Positions 8,913 to 17,977 of a stretch of DNA of 64,000 nt are shown here, piece by piece; the stretch's first letter is position 1; each line of letters begins with the position of its first letter. Below the pieces are notes generated by a model, which was given only the letters and a program-made list of their open reading frames with translations, did no database searches and was not told where the DNA came from. This stretch comes from Apilactobacillus apisilvae (lineage in GTDB: Bacteria; Bacillota; Bacilli; Lactobacillales; Lactobacillaceae): contig NZ_CP093362.1 of assembly GCF_023380225.1 (NCBI RefSeq), forward strand, positions 806,001 to 870,000, read 5' to 3'. The position numbers and the translations under genes were made by a program.

Positions 8913-9926
8913 CTACATTGAACCCCTTTCTTCGTCAGGAAATTGAAAATGTTGATAACAAGTACAACGAACCCAATGTCCTGAATCAATTTCATGCATC
9001 TTAGGATGTTTTTCGTGTTGATCAGATGATACCCAAGGAATTCTAGGTGCAAACAAATCCCCATCAGTAGGCATCTTCTTTAATGAAGGAACACTACCTT
9101 GAATTACATACAAGTCATCACCATGATCACTATTTTGTGGCATCGATCTTAGAAGTGATCTTGTGTATGGATGTTTAGGAGTATTAAAAATTTGTTCAAC
9201 ATTACCTAATTCAACGATTTGACCTGCATACATAACTGCAACTCGATCGGCCGTTTCAGCAACTACTCCTAAATCATGAGTAATTAAAATAATTCCACAA
9301 TGGTTATCGGCTTGAATTGATTTTAATAAATCCAAAATTTGTGCTTGAATAGTTACATCCAAAGCAGTTGTAGGTTCATCAGCAATAATTAAATCTGGTT
9401 CACAAGCAATTGCCATTGCAATGACAACTCTTTGTCTCATTCCACCAGATAATTGGTGAGGAAATTCATGTTCAACTAATTTGGGATGATCAATTCCCAC
9501 TTTGTTTAATAAGTAAATTACACGATCGTATCGTTTTGATGCAGAATCATTGGTATGATAGACAAGCGATTCTGCCACCTGATCACCGATACGTTTCAAA
9601 GGATCCAAAGCTGACAATGGATCTTGAAAAATCATGCCGATTTTAACTCCACGATATGTATTTAAAATTTTTTCATTCATATCTAACAAATTTTTCTTAT
9701 CAAATATAACTTTTCCAGAAGTTCTTGACTCATTAGGATCAAGTAATCCCATAATTGTATCTGCAAGCGTTGATTTACCACATCCAGATTCTCCAACAAT
9801 GGCTAAAATTTCATCCCTATTGACATCAAGATCAATATTTTTAATAGCTGGATAAAATTTGCCATCAATTTTAAAAGCCGTATTTACATCTTCAATCGAT
9901 AATAAGCTTTGTTTCAAAACACTCAA
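8913..9926 (-). CDS. oppD: Oligopeptide ABC transporter ATPase OppD, TTG start
   Basis: About 337 residues. Walker A GESGCGKSTLAD, Q-loop MIFQDPLSALDP, signature LSGGMRQRVVIAMA and Walker B LIIADEPTTALD are intact; the C-terminal Cys cluster WVRCTC is the tail seen in OppD/DppD proteins. No ATG fits the start. TTG at 9926 lies 8 bases after a GGGGG site, while a TTG at 9941 would overlap that site, so 9926 is preferred. First gene of the operon, with a TTGACA promoter directly upstream. Confidence 0.9.
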   Translation of the reverse strand: MSVLKQSLLSIEDVNTAFKIDGKFYPAIKNIDLDVNRDEILAIVGESGCGKSTLADTIMGLLDPNESRTSGKVIFDKKNLLDMNEKILNTYRGVKIGMIFQDPLSALDPLKRIGDQVAESLVYHTNDSASKRYDRVIYLLNKVGIDHPKLVEHEFPHQLSGGMRQRVVIAMAIACEPDLIIADEPTTALDVTIQAQILDLLKSIQADNHCGIILITHDLGVVAETADRVAVMYAGQIVELGNVEQIFNTPKHPYTRSLLRSMPQNSDHGDDLYVIQGSVPSLKKMPTDGDLFAPRIPWVSSDQHEKHPKMHEIDSGHWVRCTCYQHFQFPDEERGSM

Positions 9927-9966
9927 TAAGAAAACCCCCAAACTTTTCTTTGATTGATTGTTTTAC

Positions 9967-9995
9967 ATTCTCATCCTTTTCTAATAATTTGTCAA
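9967..9995 (-). promoter_or_regulatory. opp operon promoter
   Basis: Minus strand: -35 TTGACA (9990-9995), 17-base spacer, -10 GAGAAT (9967-9972), about 40 bases before the oppD start. Between it and the cold-shock promoter (9996-10126) I see only AT-rich sequence with no clear feature. Confidence 0.6.
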
Positions 9996-10126
9996 CATTT
10001 TTTTAATTTTATAAATAATAACAGTAAGTAATCCCTTTATTAAAAGAGTTTAACCCCATATATAAATTATTAGAATTAGTTCATTTTTATAATAATTTAT
10101 AAATTTTATTATTTTTAACAATATGT

Positions 10127-10291
10127 TTGACAATCATATGTGTATAGGGTATATTATTAACTAATGTGTTACAGAGGTTCGAGATTCTAAGGTTACTTGT
10201 TTTATAGTTTTATGAAATAACTTCCTTGATTCAGGCTTTATGATACATTAGAATTTAAGCACGTTATGTGCATTTATGGAGGTTTCATATT
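10127..10291 (+). promoter_or_regulatory. Cold-shock promoter and long 5' leader
   Basis: -35 TTGACA (10127-10132), 17-base spacer, -10 TATATT (10150-10155). Transcription should start near 10162, leaving about 130 untranslated bases before the ATG, with GGAGG just upstream of it. Long structured leaders are typical of cold-shock mRNAs, where temperature-dependent folding controls access to the RBS; that role is inferred here from length and gene type. Confidence 0.65.
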
Positions 10292-10495
10292 ATGAAACAA
10301 GGTACAGTAAAATGGTTCAACGCAGATAAAGGTTACGGCTTCATCACTACTGACGACGGTGACGTATTTGTTCACTTCTCAGCTATCAACAAAGAAGGTT
10401 TCAAGACTTTAGACGAAGGCGAAAAGGTTACTTTGGACGTTGAAGATGGCGACCGTGGACCACAAGCTGCTAACGTTACTCCTGTTGAAGGTTAA
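10292..10495 (+). CDS. cspA: Cold-shock protein, CspA family
   Basis: 67 residues starting [17 protein letters not shown] after GGAGG; a longer frame from 10268 has no RBS and is not used. RNP1 (KGYGFI) and RNP2 (DVFVHFS) motifs of the single OB-fold cold-shock domain are intact, and the length is typical. Binds single-stranded RNA and melts structures during growth-temperature shifts. Codons are G/C-richer than in neighbouring genes (GAC, TTC, AAC, GGC), as expected for a highly expressed gene. Stands alone between its own promoter and a bidirectional terminator. Confidence 0.96.
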   Translation: MKQGTVKWFNADKGYGFITTDDGDVFVHFSAINKEGFKTLDEGEKVTLDVEDGDRGPQAANVTPVEG

Positions 10496-10513
10496 TGTTT
10501 AGTTAAAGTTATT

Positions 10514-10552
10514 AAAAAAGAGTTATTAGATTAAATCTAATAACTCTTTTTT
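10514..10552. terminator. Bidirectional terminator between cspA and the TetR gene
   Basis: A perfect 17-bp stem (10514-10530 with 10536-10552; core GAGTTATTAGA) with A and T runs on both sides. It serves the cold-shock gene on the plus strand and the converging TetR gene on the minus strand. Confidence 0.9.
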
Positions 10553-10558
10553 TGTGCC

Positions 10559-11083
10559 CTAATTAATCTTAAAGTGCATATATTTAGAAACAAAAATAAC
10601 CAAAGATTGAACTGGTTCAGACATTCCATCTTCAGTCCAAGTAATTATAATTTCAGTAAGTCCCCCTGCTATCAAGGAAACTAACATTTTAGAAGATTCT
10701 TCCCTAGTTTCTAAAACTTCTTCATCAATTAAGTCAGATATATAATATTTTAATCTTTCTAATAAAATCATCGAAAGATTATTCTTGATAATCATTTCCA
10801 TCATATCTTGATCTTCTTTTACTATCTCAAAAAAGATAGTAGCAATATCAGATAAATTATGGGAATGACTAGATGCTAATCTTTGAACAAAAGTTGTAAA
10901 AGAACTATCGAATCGATAGATAATAATATCTTTTTTACTATGAAAATTACGATAATATGTCATTCGTGAAACATTAGCTTGAGAACAAATGTCTTTCACA
11001 TTAATTTCATCGAATGGTGTCGTTTTAAGTAATTCAAACATTCCATTAACAATTTTATTTTTAGTTGCAAACTTATCTCTCAT
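10559..11083 (-). CDS. TetR/AcrR family regulator
   Basis: 174 residues. The N-terminal HTH is clear: FDEINVKDICSQANVSRMTYYRNFHSKKDII (residues about 24-54), with the YYRNF recognition-helix end typical of TetR. The C-terminal half resembles the DhaS/TetR_C_8-type ligand domain (helices with MLVSLIAGGLTEIIITW). RBS GAGG lies 7 bases before the ATG. It stands alone, converging on cspA and diverging from the small acidic gene at 11263; its target is unknown. Confidence 0.85.
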   Translation of the reverse strand: MRDKFATKNKIVNGMFELLKTTPFDEINVKDICSQANVSRMTYYRNFHSKKDIIIYRFDSSFTTFVQRLASSHSHNLSDIATIFFEIVKEDQDMMEMIIKNNLSMILLERLKYYISDLIDEEVLETREESSKMLVSLIAGGLTEIIITWTEDGMSEPVQSLVIFVSKYMHFKIN

Positions 11084-11198
11084 AACTATGCCTCACTTTA
11101 TTATATCTAAAAATATATACGAAATTACTCTTAAATGCAAGCTATCACTTTATTGTTATTTTAATATAAATTTAATTAAATAAATTTAAGCATAAATA

Positions 11199-11227
11199 TT
11201 AACATAAAGAGAAAATAGACCTATAAT
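11199..11227 (+). promoter_or_regulatory. Promoter of the small acidic gene
   Basis: -35 TTAACA (11199-11204), 17-base spacer, consensus -10 TATAAT (11222-11227), about 35 bases before the ATG. The divergent TetR start is about 115 bases away, so the spacer could also hold the TetR operator, though no clear dyad stands out. Confidence 0.6.
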
Positions 11228-11262
11228 AGAAATTGAGTTAAATAATAAGGAGGAAATTAATT

Positions 11263-11496
11263 ATGGCAGAAACTGCAGAAGAAAAAGTAGAAGATAGAGA
11301 ACGTGTATTAGATACACCTATGGATAAAGAATTTGACTGGTCTGATGATAAAACACCAGTTAGAGATGCTCTTTGGGATCACTACATGGAAGCTGATGGC
11401 AAAGATACAATGAAGACTGAAGCTAAAATGCACCCATACTTAGACATGTCAAACGACGAAGTCGCTGCAAATGCCGAAAAGCTATTAAAGAACTAG
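11263..11496 (+). CDS. Small acidic hypothetical protein (77 aa)
   Basis: 77 residues, strongly acidic, without signal peptide or membrane helix, starting [18 protein letters not shown]. It has a polar N-terminus and two Trp residues ([17 protein letters not shown]), and ends in a predicted helix [21 protein letters not shown] is ideally placed and a TTAACA/TATAAT promoter lies upstream, so it is probably well expressed. I do not recognise the family; the composition would fit a small stress or buffering protein, but there is no direct evidence. Confidence 0.75.
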   Translation: MAETAEEKVEDRERVLDTPMDKEFDWSDDKTPVRDALWDHYMEADGKDTMKTEAKMHPYLDMSNDEVAANAEKLLKN

Positions 11497-11573
11497 TTTC
11501 TTTAGGTGATTAATTTTTTCGACGCTTTCAACAAAGCTCAACTTATTTAAGCTCAACTTGGCAATAAAACGCC

Positions 11574-11609
11574 AAAAAAGACTTGATGATTATTCATCAA
11601 GTCTTTTTT
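11574..11609. terminator. Bidirectional terminator containing a stop codon
   Basis: A perfect 16-bp stem (11574-11589 with 11594-11609; core GACTTGATGA) with A/T runs on both sides. The TAA of the minus-strand gene at 11590 lies in the loop. Just before it is an 11-bp direct repeat AAGCTCAACTT (11534-11544 and 11549-11559). Confidence 0.88.
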
Positions 11610-11904
11610 TAGCATCAACTAAAATATCAGCATCAACAAAATCACTAGTAAAACGTTGTAATGGTGTAAAATCATGCCGATCTTTAAACTTAACTGGATA
11701 AGTTGCAACAACTGCAACCATCATATTATTTTCTGTCAAAAATATTTGACCTAATTCTTTATATTTACCCCTAGTATGTTTTCCTGTTCGCCAATCATGT
11801 AATTTATAAGTATTTTTATCATCTTTTCTAATTACATAATTACCAGAAGAATCATTTTCAACTGGAACCCCTTTATATCTAGTTACTTTATACTTACCTT
11901 TCAT
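11590..11904 (-). CDS. Hypothetical basic protein (104 aa)
   Basis: 104 residues, Lys/Arg-rich, no signal peptide or membrane helix. Alternating short strands (KYKVTRYKGVPVEN, NYVIRKDD, TYKLHDW) suggest a small beta-sheet domain, followed by IFLTENNMMVAVVATYP and a helical tail ADILVDAKKRLDE. RBS AGGAG lies 6 bases before the ATG. No family is recognised. It converges on the acidic gene and is transcribed divergently from the YczE-like membrane gene. Confidence 0.7.
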   Translation of the reverse strand: MKGKYKVTRYKGVPVENDSSGNYVIRKDDKNTYKLHDWRTGKHTRGKYKELGQIFLTENNMMVAVVATYPVKFKDRHDFTPLQRFTSDFVDADILVDAKKRLDE

Positions 11905-12019
11905 AAAAATCTCCTAACATAATTTATTTTTATTAATTCTCTTATTTTCGTGTGATATTATAGAAATTAGTTAAATAATATTAGGAGATGTTATTATTAA
12001 TTCCGTTAATACACTAAAA

Positions 12020-12679
12020 ATGAGAATTTTTGCTTTGTTATTCGGTTTAGTACTGAATGCATTTGGAAATTCTTTAACAATTATATCAGCATGTGGTTCA
12101 GGAATTTGGACCGCATCAGCTGTGAACATGAATGAAATTTTTGGAATTGAAGTTGGAACTATCATATTTATTTTAGGTGTTATAAATGCAATTACCAATC
12201 AACTTTTAATTTGGCGGATTGATATTTTACGTTTTATAGAAGAAATTATATTTATTTCATGTTTTAGTTATTTCATAAATATCTTTACAAGTATTTTTAG
12301 AAGCTGGGGCTGGGCAGATTTTTCAATCTGGGTTAGAGTTCCAATGACCTTGATAGGAGTTATATGTTTTTGCACAGCAATTTCATTATACCAAAGAGCT
12401 AACATATTCATGCACCCCAATGACGATACTACAAATATCCTGCGTTTTAAATTTTTAAAAGGTAGTGCCATCAAATCACAACTATTAGATATGACACCAC
12501 CAATTATTATTATCATTCTTTGTGGAATTAAATTAGGTCACATTGATTCAGTAGGAATTGGAACTATTTTTTCTATTGCATTTAATGGCGTTCTAATTCA
12601 AACTGCTGATAAATGGATTCTACCTAAACTTAAACATAATAAAAATATTAATCAAGAAATTATGGAATCAAAAAAATAA
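12020..12679 (+). CDS. YczE/YitT-like integral membrane protein
   Basis: At least 219 residues with five to six helices; the pattern FGLVLNAFGNSLTIISACGSGIWTASAVN and later SVGIGTIFSIAFNG...T is that of YczE/YyaS-type membrane proteins of unknown transport role. The start is unclear: the ATG at 12020 has no RBS, whereas AGGAG at 11983-11987 stands 8 bases before an in-frame ATT at 11996 that would add eight residues (I/M-NSVNTLK). A second YczE-like protein is encoded at 18256. Confidence 0.8.
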   Translation: MRIFALLFGLVLNAFGNSLTIISACGSGIWTASAVNMNEIFGIEVGTIIFILGVINAITNQLLIWRIDILRFIEEIIFISCFSYFINIFTSIFRSWGWADFSIWVRVPMTLIGVICFCTAISLYQRANIFMHPNDDTTNILRFKFLKGSAIKSQLLDMTPPIIIIILCGIKLGHIDSVGIGTIFSIAFNGVLIQTADKWILPKLKHNKNINQEIMESKK

Positions 12680-12683
12680 TTAT

Positions 12684-12711
12684 AAAAAGACGCTTTTATA
12701 GCGCCTTTTTT
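12684..12711. terminator. Terminator shared by converging genes
   Basis: Stem AAAAAGACGC / GCGCCTTTTT (12684-12693 with 12701-12710, one mismatch) followed by T. The stop codon of the minus-strand membrane protein lies in the loop, so its mRNA 3' end must run into the hairpin. Confidence 0.75.
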
Positions 12712-14414
12712 AGTTTATATAGATAAATAAAAACAGTATATCCAATTAAAATTATCCAACTAATAATTGTTAACCACAACATTGCAATTAGTAATTTAGA
12801 TCCATGATAATACAACTCAAGTCTATTATTTCCCTGCTTAGCATTCACAATTGGACTACCAATATTGGTTAACTTAACTTGATTTAAATGTTTGCCATTT
12901 AAAATTAAATTAGTATCTTTATATTTTACAACTGGTAATTGGATAGTCTTTTTTGTATTGCTATGCCAATTTAAGACTAAGTGGCCAGATTTATTTATGT
13001 GTTTTTTGACATTTTCTGAATAATCAATAATTTGTTCAGTATAACTACCATATGGATGAAAATCAAAATAATTGAATGGTGTCACATGATATTGGACTGG
13101 TAAATAATCAGGAGTACTTTTAGTAAGAAATTTTAAGGTCTCACCAAGATCTTTGTCAGATAAACTATCTCTAATCGCATTAGTATCATAAGACTGATAA
13201 TGTAAATTATAATTATTTTGAACTACAGCTGGAGAAAAATAGGCTTTAATACCTTTTTGCACAGAAGTTGCAGCATTTGTACTTATCAGTATTAATAATC
13301 CAAAAAGAAATAAATATTTTATATAATTTAGCCATTTATTTTTAAAATGATCATTAATCATAATTCCAAAGCATATAATTAACAAAACAAAAGATATAAC
13401 TGTAAATCGACGCGGCATTTGAATAAAGTATGAAATACTTGGAAAATGATTATCTAAAAATTGCCATGGAAAGAATGTAGAAGAAATCCATAAGAACAAG
13501 ATTCCAGTGCAAAAAATAATTTTACGATAAGTCGATGTTTTTTTCCAATTATAAATAAAATAAATAACTGCTAAAATTAACATTACAGAATACAAGTATG
13601 GCAACACAAAAACATGATTGCCAAAAAAAGCAATTGAATCAGAATGCATATCCAATTGTGGTGCCACTGGTAAAGCATGATTAGTAAAATCAATTTGAAT
13701 CATCCCATACCAAACATTAGCTGTTAAACATAGTGTGATAATGACTGCATAAATAGCATTTAATAACATTTTTCTGCGATTATCAGTTTCTAAATATCCC
13801 ACAACAAAAAAAGGAATTAATGCAAGTGCCCCAATAAGGCTTGTCATAATATGCACTTGCAACATAACAGACATTGGTAACGCCAATCGCAAAATTTTTA
13901 TTTTTTTGTAATCAACCATATCAAAGCCAGCATTTAAAAGCCATGGTAGCAATGCAGCTGCCCAACCAGTAAATTGACTTCCAACAATCCATCCCATAAC
14001 AAGATATGACAGCATGTATGAGATTGCCACAACTAAAGAAAAGATTGGTTTAATTTTAGTTCTTATTGCTAAGTGGTACATTAAAGATCCACTTGTAATT
14101 AAAACCATTAAAGAAGATATAATTTGAAAGCGGACCCAATTTCCGGCAATTATTAATAATAAACCATTAAAATAAGCAGCTAACGGACCATAAAGAGCAT
14201 TAATTATTCTTCCCGACTGTTGATATCCATATATAGATAAGAAATAGCTAAAATGGCCGGTTTTAATTTGCATTGCAGCTTCATAAAATCGATTCATATG
14301 AAAAATTGAATCAACACCTAATATGTAAGAACCTGTTACAATCTGTGGAAGTAAAATCAAAATTGCAACTAGTGCAATCAATAAATAAGGCCAGATTTTT
14401 ATTAATCTTTTCAT
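12696..14414 (-). CDS. Large GT-C-like integral membrane protein (YfhO/6-PTPS-related type)
   Basis: 572 residues: about ten to eleven helices, then a C-terminal extracytoplasmic domain (about 400-540) and a final helix. The first outer loop carries GVDSIFHMNRFYEAA, the acidic D..H motif position expected of GT-C glycosyltransferases, and GQQ-like YGYQQSGRIINALYGPL follows, as in lactobacillar proteins annotated as '6-pyruvoyl-tetrahydropterin synthase-related' membrane proteins. A role in decorating wall or membrane polymers with a lipid-linked sugar is plausible but inferred. It is monocistronic. Confidence 0.75.
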   Translation of the reverse strand: MKRLIKIWPYLLIALVAILILLPQIVTGSYILGVDSIFHMNRFYEAAMQIKTGHFSYFLSIYGYQQSGRIINALYGPLAAYFNGLLLIIAGNWVRFQIISSLMVLITSGSLMYHLAIRTKIKPIFSLVVAISYMLSYLVMGWIVGSQFTGWAAALLPWLLNAGFDMVDYKKIKILRLALPMSVMLQVHIMTSLIGALALIPFFVVGYLETDNRRKMLLNAIYAVIITLCLTANVWYGMIQIDFTNHALPVAPQLDMHSDSIAFFGNHVFVLPYLYSVMLILAVIYFIYNWKKTSTYRKIIFCTGILFLWISSTFFPWQFLDNHFPSISYFIQMPRRFTVISFVLLIICFGIMINDHFKNKWLNYIKYLFLFGLLILISTNAATSVQKGIKAYFSPAVVQNNYNLHYQSYDTNAIRDSLSDKDLGETLKFLTKSTPDYLPVQYHVTPFNYFDFHPYGSYTEQIIDYSENVKKHINKSGHLVLNWHSNTKKTIQLPVVKYKDTNLILNGKHLNQVKLTNIGSPIVNAKQGNNRLELYYHGSKLLIAMLWLTIISWIILIGYTVFIYLYKLKKAL

Positions 14415-14471
14415 TAAACAACTTCCTTAATATATTAAAATTTGCTTAAAGTCATATTATTAATATAACAC

Positions 14472-14507
14472 AAAAAAGGTTGCCTTCGAAAAAAATCGAA
14501 AGCAACC
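14472..14507 (-). terminator. Terminator after the first EamA gene
   Basis: Stem GGTTGC...GCAACC with inner pairs TTCGA/TCGAA (14478-14507). On the minus strand it is followed by a run of six T (plus-strand A run 14472-14477). It serves the EamA gene ending at 14513. Confidence 0.85.
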
Positions 14508-14512
14508 CTGCA

Positions 14513-15451
14513 CTATTGATTATTTTTATCAATTGTTAGTTTTCGATGCGACTTTTGTAAAACAAAAATCGCTAGTATTACAAGTAAAGCACCAATAATT
14601 TTAATTAAATTAATTCCAGTATTAAAGAAGATAATACTTAGAATAAAAGTAACTACTGGTTGAGTAGCATCAACTAAGCTCACAACTTCTGATGGTGCAA
14701 AGTTTAATGAATGAAGTAAGATAATAAAAGGCAAAATTGTCCCTAATATAATAATTGCACCAACTCCTAATACGATTCCAGAAGTTAAATGAGGTGCATT
14801 AATCCATAATGGTTGACGAATATTAAAAATAATTCCTGCAATTAATGTCCCCCATCCTAAAATTACCATTGGAGAACTAGTTGCAACGACTGGTCGAGGC
14901 AAGACTACATACAATGCAGCCGTTACTCCAGAGAGAATCCCCCAAATTAAAGATTCATTTGAAATTGAAAGCTTGCTAAAATCACCCTGTGTTAGCGATA
15001 AAATAATTCCCGATAATGCAATCACAAATACAATAATATCTATTGGCAGTGGTTTACGTTTCTGAAAAATCATTGAACCTAGCAAAATAAAAAGTGGTGA
15101 TAAATATTGCAATATTGTTGATGCATCAGCATTACCAGTCTGCACACTCATATAAAAAGTATAAAGGTTCGCTCCAATTCCAAAAACACCGTACGATAGA
15201 ATACATAGGAAGGATTTCCATGATTTAAAAACATTAAAAATATGTCCCTTATAAACAATCGCAGCGATAATTAATAATATAATTCCAGCGATCATTGTTC
15301 TGGTTGATAGAAACCAGTTGGCTTCTAACTTTTCATGTTGTGATACAAATTGCAATACTGTACCAGAAACACCCCAAAGTGCCGAAGCAATAAATGCCCA
15401 AAAAATTCCTTTTAGGACATTTGTTTCTAAGACGCCCTTTTCATTTTCCAT
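14513..15451 (-). CDS. EamA/DMT family transporter 1
   Basis: 312 residues with ten predicted helices in two EamA repeats. Typical repeat features are FIASALWGVSGTVLQF in helix 1, TILQYLSPLFILLGS in repeat 1 and SLVDATQPVVTFILS in repeat 2. The DMT family exports or imports small metabolites such as amino acids; the substrate is not readable from sequence. RBS GGGGTG precedes the ATG. It is a close paralogue of the next gene upstream, separated by its own terminator, so the pair looks like a tandem duplication with independent transcripts. Confidence 0.88.
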   Translation of the reverse strand: MENEKGVLETNVLKGIFWAFIASALWGVSGTVLQFVSQHEKLEANWFLSTRTMIAGIILLIIAAIVYKGHIFNVFKSWKSFLCILSYGVFGIGANLYTFYMSVQTGNADASTILQYLSPLFILLGSMIFQKRKPLPIDIIVFVIALSGIILSLTQGDFSKLSISNESLIWGILSGVTAALYVVLPRPVVATSSPMVILGWGTLIAGIIFNIRQPLWINAPHLTSGIVLGVGAIIILGTILPFIILLHSLNFAPSEVVSLVDATQPVVTFILSIIFFNTGINLIKIIGALLVILAIFVLQKSHRKLTIDKNNQ

Positions 15452-15540
15452 AATTACACCCCAATAAATGTATGTACATTTTTCTTACATTAAATTTAAT
15501 CCAGTAATTACATTATCATATTTAGTTAAAATAAACCATA

Positions 15541-15564
15541 AAAAAAAGCCATCAAAATGGCTTT
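15541..15564 (-). terminator. Terminator after the second EamA gene
   Basis: Stem AAAGCCAT / ATGGCTTT (15545-15552 with 15557-15564) with four loop bases and a minus-strand T run at 15541-15547. It separates the two paralogous EamA genes. Confidence 0.8.
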
Positions 15565-15580
15565 AAAATAATTTTTACGA

Positions 15581-16519
15581 CTATCTAAGATCTGGTGCTT
15601 TTTTAGCACGTTTTTGGTGTGATCTTTGTAAGAAGTAAATTGATACAATGATAATTACAGCACCCAATGCTTCAAAGAAACTTGGGATTTGTTTGAAGAC
15701 AATAATACTTAAAATAATTGTAACAACTGGTTCAACCGCATCGACAATACTTGAAACTTCTGAAGGTGCAAATTTCAAACTGTATAATACTGATGAAAAT
15801 GCAAAGATAGTTCCAATTAAAATTACACCACCGATACCAAAAACAATTCCTGATGTAATCTTTGGTGCATCAGTCCAGAATGGATGATATAAGTTAAATC
15901 CAATTCCTGCAATTAATGTTCCCCAACCCAGAACAACAAATGGAGAGTTATTTTGAGTAAGTGGCTTAGGAACAGAATAGTAGATAGCTGCTGATACAGC
16001 AGAGAATAAACCAAAAACTATCGCAACCAATGGAACTGATAACTCACTAAAGTTACCTTTAGTAATAATCAAAAATACACCAACCAAAGCAAATAAGAAT
16101 GAAATAATATCAGCTTTTAATGGCTTTTTGTGTAAAAAGACTAAACCATATAAAACAATAAATACAGGTGCTAGATATTGTAAAATAGTTGCTGTTGAAG
16201 CATTACCCTCTTGAATACTTACATAGAAGGTTGACATGTTAACTGCCAAACCAAAAATTGCATAAATAAACAATCTGATAATAGATTCTTTTGATTTAAA
16301 TACATCAAAAATATGTTTACCAACACTAGCTGCACCAATAATTAATAATAAGATTCCAGCAAATAAAGTTCTAACTGAAATAAACCAAGTTGTTGGAACA
16401 GCTTCATTTTGCGCTACGAATTGCATAATGACTCCAGAAATACCCCAAAGGGTTGAAGCCATTGAAGACCAAAAAATTCCTTTCATAACATTTTCTGACG
16501 TGTTATGTTGTTTATCCAT
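15581..16519 (-). CDS. EamA/DMT family transporter 2
   Basis: 312 residues, ten helices, paralogous to the neighbour: it shares the same helix-1 (SSMASTLWGISGVIMQFVAQ), TATILQYLAPVFIVLYG and SIVDAVEPVVTIILS segments at the same positions. The ATG at 16519 is 8 bases after GGGAG; an alternative TTG two codons earlier is less well placed. Substrate unknown. It ends with a basic tail (SHQKRAKKAPDLR) on the cytoplasmic side. Confidence 0.88.
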   Translation of the reverse strand: MDKQHNTSENVMKGIFWSSMASTLWGISGVIMQFVAQNEAVPTTWFISVRTLFAGILLLIIGAASVGKHIFDVFKSKESIIRLFIYAIFGLAVNMSTFYVSIQEGNASTATILQYLAPVFIVLYGLVFLHKKPLKADIISFLFALVGVFLIITKGNFSELSVPLVAIVFGLFSAVSAAIYYSVPKPLTQNNSPFVVLGWGTLIAGIGFNLYHPFWTDAPKITSGIVFGIGGVILIGTIFAFSSVLYSLKFAPSEVSSIVDAVEPVVTIILSIIVFKQIPSFFEALGAVIIIVSIYFLQRSHQKRAKKAPDLR

Positions 16520-16553
16520 TTTCAAAACTCCCTAAATATCATAATAATTTATA

Positions 16554-17951
16554 TTATGTTTTGTTATTGCTAAGGCTATGTTTAATTCCATAACCAAAAT
16601 AAATAATTAATCCAATCACGAACCAAACAATTGCTGTAAGCCAAGTTTCTAGTGATAATTGAGTTAACAAATAGATACAAAGTGCTGCTGATATAACTGG
16701 CAAAACTGGATACCAAGGAACTTTAAAACCATCATTATTCTTAATATCTTTTCGTTTTCTTAGTGGAATAATTCCAATTGACATAAATGTGAATGCAACC
16801 AAAGTACCAATATTAACTAAACTTACCAGCTTATCTAATGAAACAAATCCACCCATAAAAGCAATGATAATTGTTACAAAAACAATACTACGTTTAGGAA
16901 CATTAGTTTTATGGTCAATTTTACTCAATTTTTTAGGAAATAATCCATCTCTACCGATTGAATAGATTAATCTTGAACTACTAAAGACCATATTAACCAT
17001 CATCGTAAACATTCCAGCTAGAGCACCAATAGAGATTAAGATGCCTAATTTATCTAAATTAATATAATGAATTGCATATGCAACTGGATCAGAAACATTT
17101 AAATCTTTATATGGAACAATTCCAGTTAAGACTACTGATACTAATATATATAGAATCGTACATATAAATAAAGTTCCAACAATTCCTCTTGGCATTGTTT
17201 TCTTTGGATTTTTAACTTCTCCGGCAGATGAAGCAATAACATCAAAACCTAAGTAAGCAAAAAATACCAATGAGGCCCCTTGAAAGACACCATGAACTCC
17301 AAAAGGTAAAAATGGTTGCCAATTTCCTGGCTTAATAAAGAAGAAACCTACAACTATGAAAATTAAAATAATCGCAATTTTAACAATAACCATAATATCA
17401 TTTAGCTTAGCTGAGGTTTTCACACCACGCATTAATATCCAAGAAATGAATAAAACAATAACAACTGCAATTAAATCAACGTAAGTCCCTTTTCCAGGAT
17501 TATAATTAGCCGAAATTGCTTTTGGAATAGTAATACCAATTCCTCGAAGAAACGATTGAAAGTATGAAGACCAGCTAGCAGATACTGCCGCCACTGACAA
17601 CATATACTCTAATATTAATCCCCAACCAATAATCCAACCTGTAATCTCACCAAACACAATATTACCGAATGTATAAGCACTTCCGGTAATGGGGATTGCA
17701 GAAGAAAATTCAGCGTAACACATTGCACAAAGCGTACATACAATTGTTGCCAACACGAAAGATATCATAACTCCGGGTCCAGCAACGGTAGCAGCAACGG
17801 TTCCAGGAGTAATAAATATTCCTGCACCAATAACTGCACCGACTCCCATCATAATTAAATCTTTTGTATCAATGGTTCTCTTTAAATTTTCATCTCGATT
17901 AATGAACCTAGATAAAGATGTCTTACGATTCGCTTTAGACAATAGGCTCAT
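16554..17951 (-). CDS. APC-family amino-acid permease (CAT/YfnA-like)
   Basis: 465 residues, twelve predicted helices. The helix-1 sodium/substrate motif GVGAVIGAGIFITPG and FFAYLGFDVIASSAGEVKNP in helix 6-7 place it in the cationic-amino-acid-type branch of the APC superfamily. RBS AGGGGG is 6 bases before the ATG. Upstream lies a 250-base leader with a 24-aa peptide and two terminators, indicating control by amino-acid supply. The Asn/Phe-rich leader peptide hints at the regulatory signal, but the transported amino acid is not determined. Confidence 0.9.
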   Translation of the reverse strand: MSLLSKANRKTSLSRFINRDENLKRTIDTKDLIMMGVGAVIGAGIFITPGTVAATVAGPGVMISFVLATIVCTLCAMCYAEFSSAIPITGSAYTFGNIVFGEITGWIIGWGLILEYMLSVAAVSASWSSYFQSFLRGIGITIPKAISANYNPGKGTYVDLIAVVIVLFISWILMRGVKTSAKLNDIMVIVKIAIILIFIVVGFFFIKPGNWQPFLPFGVHGVFQGASLVFFAYLGFDVIASSAGEVKNPKKTMPRGIVGTLFICTILYILVSVVLTGIVPYKDLNVSDPVAYAIHYINLDKLGILISIGALAGMFTMMVNMVFSSSRLIYSIGRDGLFPKKLSKIDHKTNVPKRSIVFVTIIIAFMGGFVSLDKLVSLVNIGTLVAFTFMSIGIIPLRKRKDIKNNDGFKVPWYPVLPVISAALCIYLLTQLSLETWLTAIVWFVIGLIIYFGYGIKHSLSNNKT

Positions 17952-17977
17952 AAAATTCCCCCTAACTTATGAACAAA

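Noticed and set aside
10167..10200. tRNA-like T-loop GGTTCGAGATT in the cold-shock leader
   Set aside because: No acceptor or anticodon arms around it; part of the leader only.
12268..12516. 82-aa minus-strand ORF
   Set aside because: Fully inside the YczE-like gene in antisense; no RBS.
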